DNA of 64,000 nt from Clostridia bacterium (GTDB lineage: Bacteria > Bacillota > Clostridia > Oscillospirales > CAG-272), in assembly GCA_017482055.1 (NCBI GenBank), contig JAFUOH010000010.1:82379-146378 (forward strand), read 5' to 3'. A program made the position numbers and the translations under genes. This document shows positions 42,940-51,281 of this stretch, piece after piece. The notes under the pieces were generated by a model. That model made no database searches. It was not told where the DNA came from and saw only the letters and a program-made list of their open reading frames with translations. Numbering within the stretch: the stretch's first letter is position 1; each line of letters opens with the position of its first letter.

Positions 42940-44658
42940 ATGACTTACCAAGAAAATTACAAGCGCTGGCTGGACAGCGCAAAGGTCGATGAAACCACAA
43001 AGGCTGAGCTTCGTGCCATTGCGGGAGATGATGAGGAGATAAAGCTCCGCTTTATCAAATCTCTCGAATTTGGTACTGCGGGACTGCGCGGCACCATGAT
43101 GGCGGGCACCAATGCCATGAATGTCTACACCGTGGCGCAGGCGACACAGGGTCTTGCCGACCTCATAAATGAGCTCGGCAAAGCCGAGCGCGGTGTTGCC
43201 ATTGCTTACGATTCCCGCAACAATTCCGAGCTCTACGCTAAGACCGCGGCAAGCGTTCTGGCAGCAAACGGCATCACAGCTCACATTTTTGACAGTCTGC
43301 GCCCCACGCCTGTGCTGTCCTTCGCAGTGCGTGAGCTTCACACGATCGCAGGCATCAACATCACCGCCTCCCACAATCCCAAGCAGTACAACGGCTATAA
43401 GGCATACTGGGAGGATGGCGCACAGCTTCCGCCCGATCATGCGGCGACTGTATCGAAGTCCATCGCCGAGGCTGATATCTTCGACGATGTAAAAACCACC
43501 GACTTCGATAAGGCAGTCGCTGACGGCATCATCAGATTTATCCCCAAATCGCTTGACGAGGCGTATATGGAAAAAGTCATCGCCGAGGCGGTAAATCCCG
43601 ATGTTATCAGAAAGGTTGCTGACGATCTCGAGATCGTCTACACCCCCCTGCACGGTGCGGGTCACAGCATGGTGCCCGAGGTGCTTCGACGCGTGGGTCT
43701 CAAGCACATCGACGTGGTTGACGAGCAGATGGTGCTGGACGGAGACTTTCCCACAGTGGCGTATCCGAATCCCGAGGTTGCGGATGTATTCGAGCTTGGC
43801 ATTAAGCTCGCGGAAAAGGTACACAGCGACCTCATTATCGCCACCGACCCTGACGCAGACCGTGTCGGCATCATGTCACGCGACAAGTCGGGCAAATTTG
43901 TCCGTCTCACCGGCAACCAGGTGGGCGCGCTGCTGCTTGACTATATCATCACCGCATACGAGGAAAAGGGCATGCCCGAGAATCCTTATGCCATCAAAAC
44001 GATCGTCACCACCGATATGGTAACGAAAATCTGCGATGAGCATAATATAAGGCTCCACAATGTGCTGACGGGCTTCAAGTTCATCGGCGAGGTAATCAAG
44101 CAGTACGAGACCACGGGTCATGACAACTACATTTTCGGTTTCGAGGAAAGCTACGGTTATCTTAAGGGCACCTATGCCCGCGACAAGGACGCGGTAGTTG
44201 CATCCATGCTGCTCTGCGAGATGGCGGCGTATTACAGCACCAAGGGTATGACCCTCTGCGACGCGATGCAGGGGCTGTATGACCGTTACGGCTACTATGA
44301 CGAGGGTGTGGCAAACATCTATATGGACGGTCTTGACGGTATCGAACGCATGAAGAAGCTGATGAACGATCTGCGTGAGAATCCGCCCACAGAGCTTGCC
44401 GGCAGACGTGTTATCGAGCGCCGCGACTATCTTACCGATACCGTGCTTGACATTGACACAGGCAAGGTAACCTCCACGGGACTTCCGTCCTCCAACGTGC
44501 TCTACTACGTTACCGACTGCCGCGACGTTATCGTCATCCGCCCATCCGGCACCGAGCCGAAGATCAAGATCTATATCCTTGCCCATGATGAGACCCTTGA
44601 AGCAGTCAAGGCAAAGATAGATGACTACAAAAAGGTCACGGACACCTGGGTAGATTAG
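42940..44658 (+). CDS. Phospho-sugar mutase (phosphoglucomutase/phosphomannomutase family)
   Basis: A 572-residue enzyme. The catalytic phosphoserine loop is TASHNPKQYNGYK, the metal loop DPDADR, the sugar loop GFEESYGYLKG and the phosphate loop RPSGTEPKIKIY. It interconverts hexose 1- and 6-phosphates, linking glycogen (glucose 1-phosphate) to glycolysis. The start at 42940 (MTYQENYKRW) follows CGGAGAA; an in-frame upstream ATG would put a repeat-derived sequence at the N-terminus and is rejected. Monocistronic with a strong terminator. Confidence 0.95.
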   Translation: MTYQENYKRWLDSAKVDETTKAELRAIAGDDEEIKLRFIKSLEFGTAGLRGTMMAGTNAMNVYTVAQATQGLADLINELGKAERGVAIAYDSRNNSELYAKTAASVLAANGITAHIFDSLRPTPVLSFAVRELHTIAGINITASHNPKQYNGYKAYWEDGAQLPPDHAATVSKSIAEADIFDDVKTTDFDKAVADGIIRFIPKSLDEAYMEKVIAEAVNPDVIRKVADDLEIVYTPLHGAGHSMVPEVLRRVGLKHIDVVDEQMVLDGDFPTVAYPNPEVADVFELGIKLAEKVHSDLIIATDPDADRVGIMSRDKSGKFVRLTGNQVGALLLDYIITAYEEKGMPENPYAIKTIVTTDMVTKICDEHNIRLHNVLTGFKFIGEVIKQYETTGHDNYIFGFEESYGYLKGTYARDKDAVVASMLLCEMAAYYSTKGMTLCDAMQGLYDRYGYYDEGVANIYMDGLDGIERMKKLMNDLRENPPTELAGRRVIERRDYLTDTVLDIDTGKVTSTGLPSSNVLYYVTDCRDVIVIRPSGTEPKIKIYILAHDETLEAVKAKIDDYKKVTDTWVD

Positions 44659-44667
44659 AAAATCAAT

Positions 44668-44716
44668 AAAAACCTATGCCGACAGACGGAGTTATCCACT
44701 GTCGGCATAGGTTTTT
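44668..44716. terminator. Bidirectional terminator between the mutase and the PocR-AraC regulator
   Basis: An 18-bp stem (AAAAACCTATGCCGACAG and its complement) with a 13-base loop lies between convergent genes; the distal end overlaps the last codon of the regulator by two bases. Confidence 0.92.
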
Positions 44717-45539
44717 ATGTATTACCGCTCTTTTTGTATTTCATTGGTGCCATTCCCGTGTGCTCCTTGAACACGCGGCTGAAATAGGATGCACCCGAAA
44801 AGCCAACTCTCTGTGCTATTTCCTCCATTGAAAGCTCGGAGACCGTAATGAGTTCCTTAGCCCTCTCCACGCGACGCGCTTTAATATACTCACTGACCGT
44901 ACAGCCAAAGTGCTCATGAAACCTTTTATAAAGCGCGCTTTTTGATATGTTGGAGTTTTTGCATATAGACGTAACCGAGAGCTCGCCCTCGAGCTCGGTA
45001 TTTATGTAGTCCACCGCGGCTTGTATGCTCTCGGGCACACTCGGTCGAAGCATGTTTTTAAGCAGTATGTATTTCGCCAGCATTATAGCCACGTTTGAGA
45101 TGCTTTGAATCTTCTCAATACCGTAAGTGGGGATAGCATCGTAGCATTTGCTCATCACCTCTTCCTCGCCGCAGGACGAAGTTGCGGTATCCGAATTGAG
45201 GAAATCACCGCTCGTCTTCATTCCGCCGAATATGATGTAGCCTATTATCACATCGTCAAGAAGAAGCGGTATGACCACATTCAAAAGTCCCGCATGGCAT
45301 ATGGACATTTCGGTCTTTCTGCTTGCTCTGCACTTTTTCAAGAGATGCTCATCGGACATACGGCATGCTGTCTTTCCCTTTTCCGTACACAGAAACGCCT
45401 TGCAGTACTCAAGGTCCGGAGTTCTGTATTCACACGCATAAGTAAAATCCGGTTTTAAAAGCTGTGCCTCGATTCCCGTTGCAATTCGGAAATCACGGAG
45501 CACGGCTGTTATTTTTTTCACATCGTAATTTATTATCAT
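44715..45539 (-). CDS. AraC-family regulator with PocR sensory domain
   Basis: A 274-residue regulator. Residues about 5-155 are a PocR domain (QLLKPDFTYACEY, several Cys including AFLCTEKGKTACRMSDEH and MSICHAGLLNVVIPL), a PAS-like fold that binds small hydrocarbons or, in some, a metal. The C-terminal 100 residues are an AraC domain: LSVTSICKNSNISKSALYKRF and LSMEEIAQRVGFSGASYFSRVF. It is divergent from the aminotransferase operon at 45734, the likely target. It has a consensus promoter with a palindrome in the spacer. Confidence 0.86.
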   Translation of the reverse strand: MIINYDVKKITAVLRDFRIATGIEAQLLKPDFTYACEYRTPDLEYCKAFLCTEKGKTACRMSDEHLLKKCRASRKTEMSICHAGLLNVVIPLLLDDVIIGYIIFGGMKTSGDFLNSDTATSSCGEEEVMSKCYDAIPTYGIEKIQSISNVAIMLAKYILLKNMLRPSVPESIQAAVDYINTELEGELSVTSICKNSNISKSALYKRFHEHFGCTVSEYIKARRVERAKELITVSELSMEEIAQRVGFSGASYFSRVFKEHTGMAPMKYKKSGNT

Positions 45540-45571
45540 CTCGTACTCTCCGAAACGGTATTCCTATGATT

Positions 45572-45600
45572 ATTATATACCGCCGCGGTATTTTTGTCAA
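45572..45600 (-). promoter_or_regulatory. Promoter of the PocR-AraC gene, with a palindrome in the spacer
   Basis: On the minus strand TTGACA, 17 bases, TATAAT. The spacer contains TACCGC-C-GCGGTA (45578-45590), a perfect 13-base palindrome positioned for repression. Confidence 0.85.
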
Positions 45601-45673
45601 TATTTTTTCAAAATACGGAATATATTTAAAAAATCAAGGAAAATATCAGCTTTTTATTTTTTCTGTTTTTTGC

Positions 45674-45679
45674 TATAAT
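45674..45679 (+). promoter_or_regulatory. Extended -10 of the aminotransferase operon
   Basis: TGCTATAAT: a TGn-extended consensus -10, with only a T-rich -35 region. About 55 bases from the start codon. The lack of a good -35 fits activation by the divergent AraC-type regulator. Confidence 0.65.
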
Positions 45680-45733
45680 GTATACGTAAAGCAATTTGGC
45701 AACACTAATTTTAGTAAATGGAGGTAATACGGC

Positions 45734-47044
45734 ATGTCAAAGCAAACAACGGATTTCAGATACAATACAGGCGCCACTGCCGTGCCGTGGGCAGCTGTGG
45801 GCGAAAACTACAACGTGTCTGACTTAATGGAGATCATCCGCTTCTTGATGCAAGGCGAGGGCGAGGAATATAACAACGCCATCAACGCGGTGTGGGAGCA
45901 GCTGAAAAAGCTTGACAAGCTGTCAACACCGCCCGGGAAGCTGTCTCTCGGTTCCAAGGTAGAAGAAGCGGAGGCGAGGTGCAACGAGTACCTCGGTACC
46001 ACCACCTCCACCTTTGTTATGAACGCCACCGCAGGCTTTGAGATAGCGTACAAGTATGCAAATCTTAAGCCGGGAGATGAAGTCATCGTTCCCGCGATCA
46101 CATTTGTGGCTACGATGGCATATCCGCTGGCAGTAGGCGCAAAGCTCGTATTCGCGGATGTTGATCCCAAGACGATCAATATGGATCCCGGGGATGTAAA
46201 GCGCAAGATAACCGACAAGACTAAGATGATAGTCCCCGTACATATCGGCGGATATCCCGTTGACCTTGATCCCATTATGGAAATCGCTCGTGAGCGCGGC
46301 ATACTCGTGCTTGAAGATGCGGCACACGCCTTCGGAGCGATGTATAAGGGCAGAAAGATCGGTACTATCGGTGATTTCGCTGGTTTCTCACTGCATGAGG
46401 TCAAAAACATTACCTCCTTCGGTGAGGGCGGTATACTTACCGCCAATATTCCGAATTTCGGAGGTGAGTTAAAGCGTGCGCGCTTCCTCGGTCTTGATTT
46501 CACCTGTCCCATCAAGGATTGGCTCTACAACATCACTCCTATTCAAGGCAAGGAAGCACCATTCGTCCCCGGCAACTCCTCAGCCACGGAGATTCAAGCA
46601 CTGGGGCTGTGTCTCCAGATCGAGCGTAACGAGGAGATAATCGAAACCCGAAGAAAAGCGGCAGCGTATCTCACCGAGCGTTTCAAGGAAAACGATGCGA
46701 TCATAGGTCAGGACCTCGGGAGCGAGGACATCAAGCCCACCTTCCACCTTTATCTCTTGCAGATAGATCCCGAAAAAGCGGGCGGCGACATTCAGGTACT
46801 AAAGAAGAAGTTAGAGGGAAAGGGCGTGACCCAAATAGCGCACTTCGGTCCGCTGTACCGCTTCAAGATAGTAGCGGATATGGGCTACGATCCCGATGAG
46901 ATCGCAAAGACCTGTCCTGTTTGCGAAGAGCTGTTCTACAGAAGATACACGCATCTCCCGCTGTACGGACTTTCCGATGATCAGCTTCGCTATATGGCTG
47001 ATGCCGTGCTTGAAGCTGTCAAGGAAATGCAGGAAGGAAAATAA
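45734..47044 (+). CDS. DegT/DnrJ/EryC1/StrS-family PLP aminotransferase
   Basis: A 436-residue aminotransferase of the sugar-amine/AHBA-synthase fold. The PLP lysine is Lys224 in SLHEVKNITSFGEGG; other features are VEEAEARCNEYLGTT, NATAGFEIAYKYANLKPGDEVIVPAITFVATMAYP and VLEDAAHAFGAMYKGRKIG. Substrates in this family are keto-sugars (or aminoshikimate); the exact one is unknown. GGAGGTAA precedes the ATG. It shares an operon with the GH20-like protein 21 bases later. Confidence 0.9.
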   Translation: MSKQTTDFRYNTGATAVPWAAVGENYNVSDLMEIIRFLMQGEGEEYNNAINAVWEQLKKLDKLSTPPGKLSLGSKVEEAEARCNEYLGTTTSTFVMNATAGFEIAYKYANLKPGDEVIVPAITFVATMAYPLAVGAKLVFADVDPKTINMDPGDVKRKITDKTKMIVPVHIGGYPVDLDPIMEIARERGILVLEDAAHAFGAMYKGRKIGTIGDFAGFSLHEVKNITSFGEGGILTANIPNFGGELKRARFLGLDFTCPIKDWLYNITPIQGKEAPFVPGNSSATEIQALGLCLQIERNEEIIETRRKAAAYLTERFKENDAIIGQDLGSEDIKPTFHLYLLQIDPEKAGGDIQVLKKKLEGKGVTQIAHFGPLYRFKIVADMGYDPDEIAKTCPVCEELFYRRYTHLPLYGLSDDQLRYMADAVLEAVKEMQEGK

Positions 47045-47065
47045 TAATGTTAAGGAGACAAAACA

Positions 47066-48037
47066 ATGGCAGAAAATAAATTCATGTGGTCGCATCTTGT
47101 ACACCTCGGTTGGAACTGCTGGAACGAGTTCGGAGTTACCAAGGAGCGCGAGCATCGCTCCACCCCATCCGGAACTCATACGCTTCTGTTTGACCGTCCG
47201 CTCTGGGACGCTCATATGCAGGAGCTTCGCGATATCGGCATCAATACCCTTATCGTTGACGTTGCCGATGCCATGAGATTTGAATCCCACCCCGAGATCG
47301 CTATTGACGATTCCTGGACTCATTATGAGATGAAGAAGGAAGTAGAAAAGCTCAAGGCAATGGGTTTTGAAGTTATTCCGAAGCTCAACTTCTCCGCCGG
47401 TCACGATGTATGGCTCAAGGATTATTCTCATATGCTTTGCACCGATATTTACCGTGAGGTATGCCGTGACCTTATTGATGAGGTCTGCGAGGTATTCAAG
47501 CCTAACCACTTCCATCTCGGTATGGATGAAGAAACTGCGGTCAATCAGCGCAACCAGGACTATGTGGTAATCAGGCGCGGTAACTTCTGGTGGCGTGACT
47601 TCTATCATCTGGTTGAGTCCGTCGAGCGGAACAACTGCTCAGCATGGATCTGGTCCGACCGCGTGTTAGAGTACGAGGAGGAATTCTTTGCTAAGATGCC
47701 TACCTCCGTTGTTCAGAACAACTGGTATTACTGGGGCTGCTTTAAGGAAGGAGATCCGGAGTTTAACGAGAAAAGGCAGCAGCATATAAATACATTCTAC
47801 CGCATGGATAAGCTTGGCTACAAGCAGGTTCCCGCAGGAAGCATCTTCTTCACCGAGGACAACTTCGAGAAGCTTACAAAGTTTGCTCTTGAAAACATTT
47901 CAAGCGAAAACCTTATGGGTATGATGCAGACCGTTTGGGAGCGTATTGACAAAGACTGGATGCACGTTCACAAGACCGCCCTTGACAACTACAGAAAGAC
48001 CATCAAGCTCTATGGCGAGCGCATCGACAAGCGTTGA
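47066..48037 (+). CDS. GH20-like TIM-barrel protein, probable glycosidase
   Basis: A 323-residue cytosolic protein with no signal peptide. It is Trp- and Tyr-rich and shows a (beta/alpha)8 pattern: NTLIVDVADAM, GFEVIPKLNFSAG, HFHLGMDEE. The last has the Asp154-Glu155 pair in the order (HxGxDE) of the catalytic residues of GH20 hexosaminidases. The length is about half that of typical GH20 proteins and the family's N-terminal domain is absent. Together with an amino-sugar-type aminotransferase it suggests turnover of an amino sugar. AAGGAGA precedes the ATG. Confidence 0.6.
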   Translation: MAENKFMWSHLVHLGWNCWNEFGVTKEREHRSTPSGTHTLLFDRPLWDAHMQELRDIGINTLIVDVADAMRFESHPEIAIDDSWTHYEMKKEVEKLKAMGFEVIPKLNFSAGHDVWLKDYSHMLCTDIYREVCRDLIDEVCEVFKPNHFHLGMDEETAVNQRNQDYVVIRRGNFWWRDFYHLVESVERNNCSAWIWSDRVLEYEEEFFAKMPTSVVQNNWYYWGCFKEGDPEFNEKRQQHINTFYRMDKLGYKQVPAGSIFFTEDNFEKLTKFALENISSENLMGMMQTVWERIDKDWMHVHKTALDNYRKTIKLYGERIDKR

Positions 48038-48049
48038 GATCAAAAACGA

Positions 48050-48077
48050 AAAAGCACCGCAGATGCGGTGCTTTTTT
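48050..48077 (+). terminator. Terminator of the aminotransferase operon
   Basis: AAAAGCACCGC/GCGGTGCTTTTTT hairpin (48050-48077) shortly after the stop. Confidence 0.92.
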
Positions 48078-48081
48078 ATTC

Positions 48082-48159
48082 TGGGGTGAATGAAGGGGGT
48101 CGAACCCTCGACCTCCAGGGCCACAACCTGGCGCTCTAACCAACTGAGCTACATCCACC
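48082..48159 (-). tRNA. tRNA-His (GTG anticodon)
   Basis: On the minus strand the acceptor pairs GTGGATG with CATTCAC (one G-T pair). The anticodon loop TTGTGGC lies between CCAGG and CCTGG, giving anticodon GTG. The T loop is TTCGA, and CCA is encoded. The extra G at position -1 (48159), opposite discriminator C, is the identity mark of tRNA-His. Confidence 0.97.
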
Positions 48160-48230
48160 ATCTCTGAGCAGTTGAGCATAACGCTCACTGCCGTTATGTT
48201 AACCCGAACAGTGTACACCTATTCGGGAAT

Positions 48231-48307
48231 TGGCGTACCTGGAGGGACTCGAACCCCCGACCTACTGCTTAGAAGGCAGTTGCTCTATCCAGCTGAGCTA
48301 CAGGTAC
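48231..48307 (-). tRNA. tRNA-Arg (TCT anticodon)
   Basis: Acceptor GTACCTG pairs with CAGGTAC; the anticodon loop CTTCTAA between ACTGC and GCAGT gives TCT. CCA is encoded. A small CATAACG/CGTTATG hairpin (48177-48198) lies between it and tRNA-His and may guide processing. It is first in the tRNA transcript. Confidence 0.97.
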
Positions 48308-48333
48308 ATAGCCATACTCAATCAACATACAAT

Positions 48334-48362
48334 ATTATACACTATTTGCGAGCGTTTGTCAA
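48334..48362 (-). promoter_or_regulatory. Promoter of the tRNA-Arg/tRNA-His unit
   Basis: Full consensus on the minus strand: TTGACA, 17 bases, TATAAT. Confidence 0.92.
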
Positions 48363-48516
48363 TAGGTTTTTGAAATTTTTCAAAAAATAATATTTTATCG
48401 AAAGTGCGATCTTACGTTGTGATATATTATCTGTTAATTCGCGATTGCCGCATATACTTTGCGGTAAAATTGTGATATAGTACATCATTTTCGACGAACA
48501 TTTGTGATAATTGAAA

Positions 48517-48545
48517 TTGTTTTTTTGAAATCACTGTGCTATACT
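48517..48545 (+). promoter_or_regulatory. Promoter of the solute-binding protein gene
   Basis: TTGTTT (48517-48522), 17 bases, TATACT (48540-48545). Confidence 0.6.
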
Positions 48546-48580
48546 GTACTTGTGCACAATAAATATTTTGGAGGTTTACA

Positions 48581-50071
48581 ATGAACAAACACAGATTTTT
48601 ATCCGCGCTGCTTGCACTTCTTATGCTATCGGCGACAGCGGTAGGATGTGGCTCGGACACGGGAGTAAATGATCCCGCCACCGAGACTGCCGATGGTAAT
48701 ACCACCGATGAAGCCGTCGAAACAAGCGTGCTCGACACCCTCGACTACGGTAACGAGACTTTCACCATCCGCATGAGCAATTCCATCTTATCCAGCCACG
48801 AAATGATGGTCGGCCCCGAGGAAGCTAAAGGCGACGAGATCGATATTGCGACCTACAATCGTAACATGGAGGTTGAAGAGCGTCTCGGTGTCAAGTTCGC
48901 CTATGAGTACACCGACAACAACTGGGACACCGTCGCAGCATCCGCACGCCAGTATATAATGAGCGGCGAAGACACCTTCGACCTCATCGTAGATGACCAG
49001 CTTGGTCTATCCACGGTAGCCGCCGAGGGGCTGTTTGTCAATGCACTTGACTGTAAATACTTCGATTTTGATGAGGACTGCTGGTGGTACGACTATATGA
49101 AGGAGATCTCGGTAGGCAACGACGAGATATACATGCTTGTCGGCGATTACTTCATCAACGTACTTGATCGTGCATTCGTTATCTACACCAACATGGATAT
49201 TCTCAACGATGCTGTCGGTATGACCAAGGAAGAGCTCTATCAGACCGTACTTGACGGTAATTGGACATACGACAAATTCAACGAGCTCATCACCAAAGCC
49301 TACAACGACGAAAACGGCAACACCGTCCGTGACTCGGACGACCGCTACGGTCTGCTGATCTCCAACAAGGCAGGCTCCATGATCTCCTTCGTCTACAGCT
49401 CCGATATACAGTTCATCACCCGCGACGAGGACGGCTATCCCGAGCTTTCCATGAACGGCGAGCGCGCACAGCAGGTTTTCGAAAAGCTCCGCACCATCAC
49501 CACCAACGAGAGTACCCGATTCAACAACGTCGGTATGGACACCTCCGACCAGACCACCATGTTTATGAACGGACAGGGACTTTTCGTGGTCGACTCCTGT
49601 TTTGCGGATTTCAAGAAGCTCCGAGACATGAAGTACGACCTGGGTCTTGTGCCCTACCCCAAGGTAGATGAAAATCAAGAATCATACAACACCACCATGT
49701 GGGACGTTTCCGAGGTAGGTGTAATCCCCACTACTGCAAAGGATCCCGATATGTCCAGCGCCGTAGTACAGGCGCTGTGCGAGGCGTCCAAGGAAATACT
49801 AATTCCCGCTTACTACGAGACCGCGCTCAAGGTCAAGTACACCCGTGACGACATCACAGCCCGGGTGATCGACCTCATCTACGACAACATCAACGGCTCT
49901 TTCCCGTTGGTATATAATAACCGCTCCGCCAACGGTATATTCCTGGACAGCATCACAAAGCCCCTGCAGAACGGCGGCGATGGTATCGCGTCCGCATATG
50001 CGGAGCTTGAGCCCGGTGCCATAACACAGCTTCAGGAGCTTGTGGATCTCTACAAGGACCGCGAGCAGTAA
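48581..50071 (+). CDS. Extracellular solute-binding lipoprotein (ABC sugar-type)
   Basis: A 496-residue lipoprotein. The signal peptide ends in a lipobox TAVGC with the lipidated Cys at residue 23, followed by an acidic, Thr-rich linker. The rest has the two-lobed fold of family 1 solute-binding proteins (ETFTIRMSNS, AARQYIMSGEDTFDLIV, YGLLISNKAGS, MFMNGQGLFVVDS, GVIPTTAKDPDM). This type normally feeds an oligosaccharide ABC importer, but no permease or ATPase gene is adjacent, so it is an orphan. GGAGGTT precedes the ATG; it has its own promoter and terminator. Confidence 0.87.
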   Translation: MNKHRFLSALLALLMLSATAVGCGSDTGVNDPATETADGNTTDEAVETSVLDTLDYGNETFTIRMSNSILSSHEMMVGPEEAKGDEIDIATYNRNMEVEERLGVKFAYEYTDNNWDTVAASARQYIMSGEDTFDLIVDDQLGLSTVAAEGLFVNALDCKYFDFDEDCWWYDYMKEISVGNDEIYMLVGDYFINVLDRAFVIYTNMDILNDAVGMTKEELYQTVLDGNWTYDKFNELITKAYNDENGNTVRDSDDRYGLLISNKAGSMISFVYSSDIQFITRDEDGYPELSMNGERAQQVFEKLRTITTNESTRFNNVGMDTSDQTTMFMNGQGLFVVDSCFADFKKLRDMKYDLGLVPYPKVDENQESYNTTMWDVSEVGVIPTTAKDPDMSSAVVQALCEASKEILIPAYYETALKVKYTRDDITARVIDLIYDNINGSFPLVYNNRSANGIFLDSITKPLQNGGDGIASAYAELEPGAITQLQELVDLYKDREQ

Positions 50072-50117
50072 CATTGCCAAAGCAAGCGGCTTCTTAGTTG
50101 ACTTTTTCGAATAAACG

Positions 50118-50170
50118 TACATCACACGATCCGCGGGTACGTCCCCGCACGATCGTGTGATGTATTTTTG
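50118..50170 (+). terminator. Long terminator hairpin after the solute-binding protein
   Basis: TACATCACACGATC pairs with GATCGTGTGATGTA, enclosing GCGGG/CCCGC, and TTTTTG follows. The rest of the gap to 50331 shows only the activase promoter. Confidence 0.88.
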
Positions 50171-50275
50171 CGAATTTTGCCCTGTCGTCCGACGCGGTCG
50201 GCACCTGCGACAGAACGTTTTGAAACTTGCAAAGAAACTGCTCATTTCAAGGCTGAAAAAGATCGAAAAAACCGC

Positions 50276-50304
50276 TTGACAAGTGAACATTAATATGCTA
50301 TACT
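50276..50304 (+). promoter_or_regulatory. Promoter of the glycyl-radical activase/enzyme pair
   Basis: TTGACA (50276-50281), 17 bases, TATACT (50299-50304). The 15 bases from 50268, AAAACCGCTTGACAA, recur exactly at the alpha-galactosidase promoter (53570-53584). Confidence 0.9.
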
Positions 50305-50337
50305 ACGATTATCAGAAAGCCAAGGAGGCTAATGAAA

Positions 50338-51222
50338 ATGGCAGTAATTGGGCGCGTTTTTAATATACAGCGCTTTTCGACACATGACGGTCCCGGCATA
50401 CGCACGACCGTGTTTTTTAAGGGGTGCAACCTCCACTGCAAATGGTGTCATAACCCCGAATCTATTTCCATGAAGCCGCAGTTGGAGCTTAACACCGATC
50501 TGTGTATCGGATGCGGCGCATGCTTTCATGCATGTCCGTTCCATATGATAGACGAGAGCGGCGCGCATATTATTGACCGCTATAAATGCACAGGCTGCGG
50601 TAAATGCACCGACACCTGCTACGCCAAGGCACTTACACCGGTGGGCAAGGATACCGACACTGATGAGCTGATGAAGGATATTCTAACCGATAAGATGTAC
50701 TTCGATCTATCAAACGGCGGAGTCACATTCTCGGGTGGAGAATGCATGATACAGCCCGATTTTCTCTCCGAGCTTGTGGCTCAATGCCGCAAGGAGGGTG
50801 TACATACTGCGGTGGATACCGCAGGAAATGTTCCGTGGAGCTATTTTGAAAAGGTAGATGCGGATATGTATCTTTATGATCTGAAGGCGGTCGATCCGAC
50901 ACTTCACAAAAAGCTTGTGGGCGTTGACAATAAGCTGATACTTGAAAATCTCAAGCGTTTGTCGGATGCAGGCAAGCGTATGTGGATACGTATTCCTTAT
51001 GTCCCAGACTGCAACGACGGCGAGATCCCTGCAATGGCTGAATTTCTTCGTGGCATCACCGCAGAAAAAATAGAACTGCTTCCCTATCATCGTCTCGGTG
51101 AGGGAAAATACGATTCGCTCGGAATTGAGCGCGGAGATGCCATCAGAACCCCCACAGATGAAGAGCTTGACCGCGCGGTTGAGTATTTTAACGCCCACGG
51201 AGTAAATGTTATCCGTCAGTAA
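50338..51222 (+). CDS. Glycyl-radical enzyme activating enzyme (radical SAM)
   Basis: A 294-residue radical-SAM activase. GCNLHCKWCHNPES holds the CxxxCxxC that binds the SAM cluster. Two ferredoxin-type motifs follow (CIGCGACFHACPFH and CTGCGKCTDTCYAKA), as in activases of hydroxyglycerol-type enzymes, and not in the short PflA. The usual GGVTFSGGEPL motif is GGVTFSGGECM here. It transfers an H atom from the partner's glycine to make the radical. I chose the ATG at 50338, 9 bases after AGGAGG; an ATG two codons earlier would be only 3 bases away. The partner gene follows after 59 bases. Confidence 0.93.
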   Translation: MAVIGRVFNIQRFSTHDGPGIRTTVFFKGCNLHCKWCHNPESISMKPQLELNTDLCIGCGACFHACPFHMIDESGAHIIDRYKCTGCGKCTDTCYAKALTPVGKDTDTDELMKDILTDKMYFDLSNGGVTFSGGECMIQPDFLSELVAQCRKEGVHTAVDTAGNVPWSYFEKVDADMYLYDLKAVDPTLHKKLVGVDNKLILENLKRLSDAGKRMWIRIPYVPDCNDGEIPAMAEFLRGITAEKIELLPYHRLGEGKYDSLGIERGDAIRTPTDEELDRAVEYFNAHGVNVIRQ

Positions 51223-51281
51223 CAGATTCCGCGCTGCGGATGTCTGAAAAAACAAAATATAATTAATTTAGGAGAATGATT

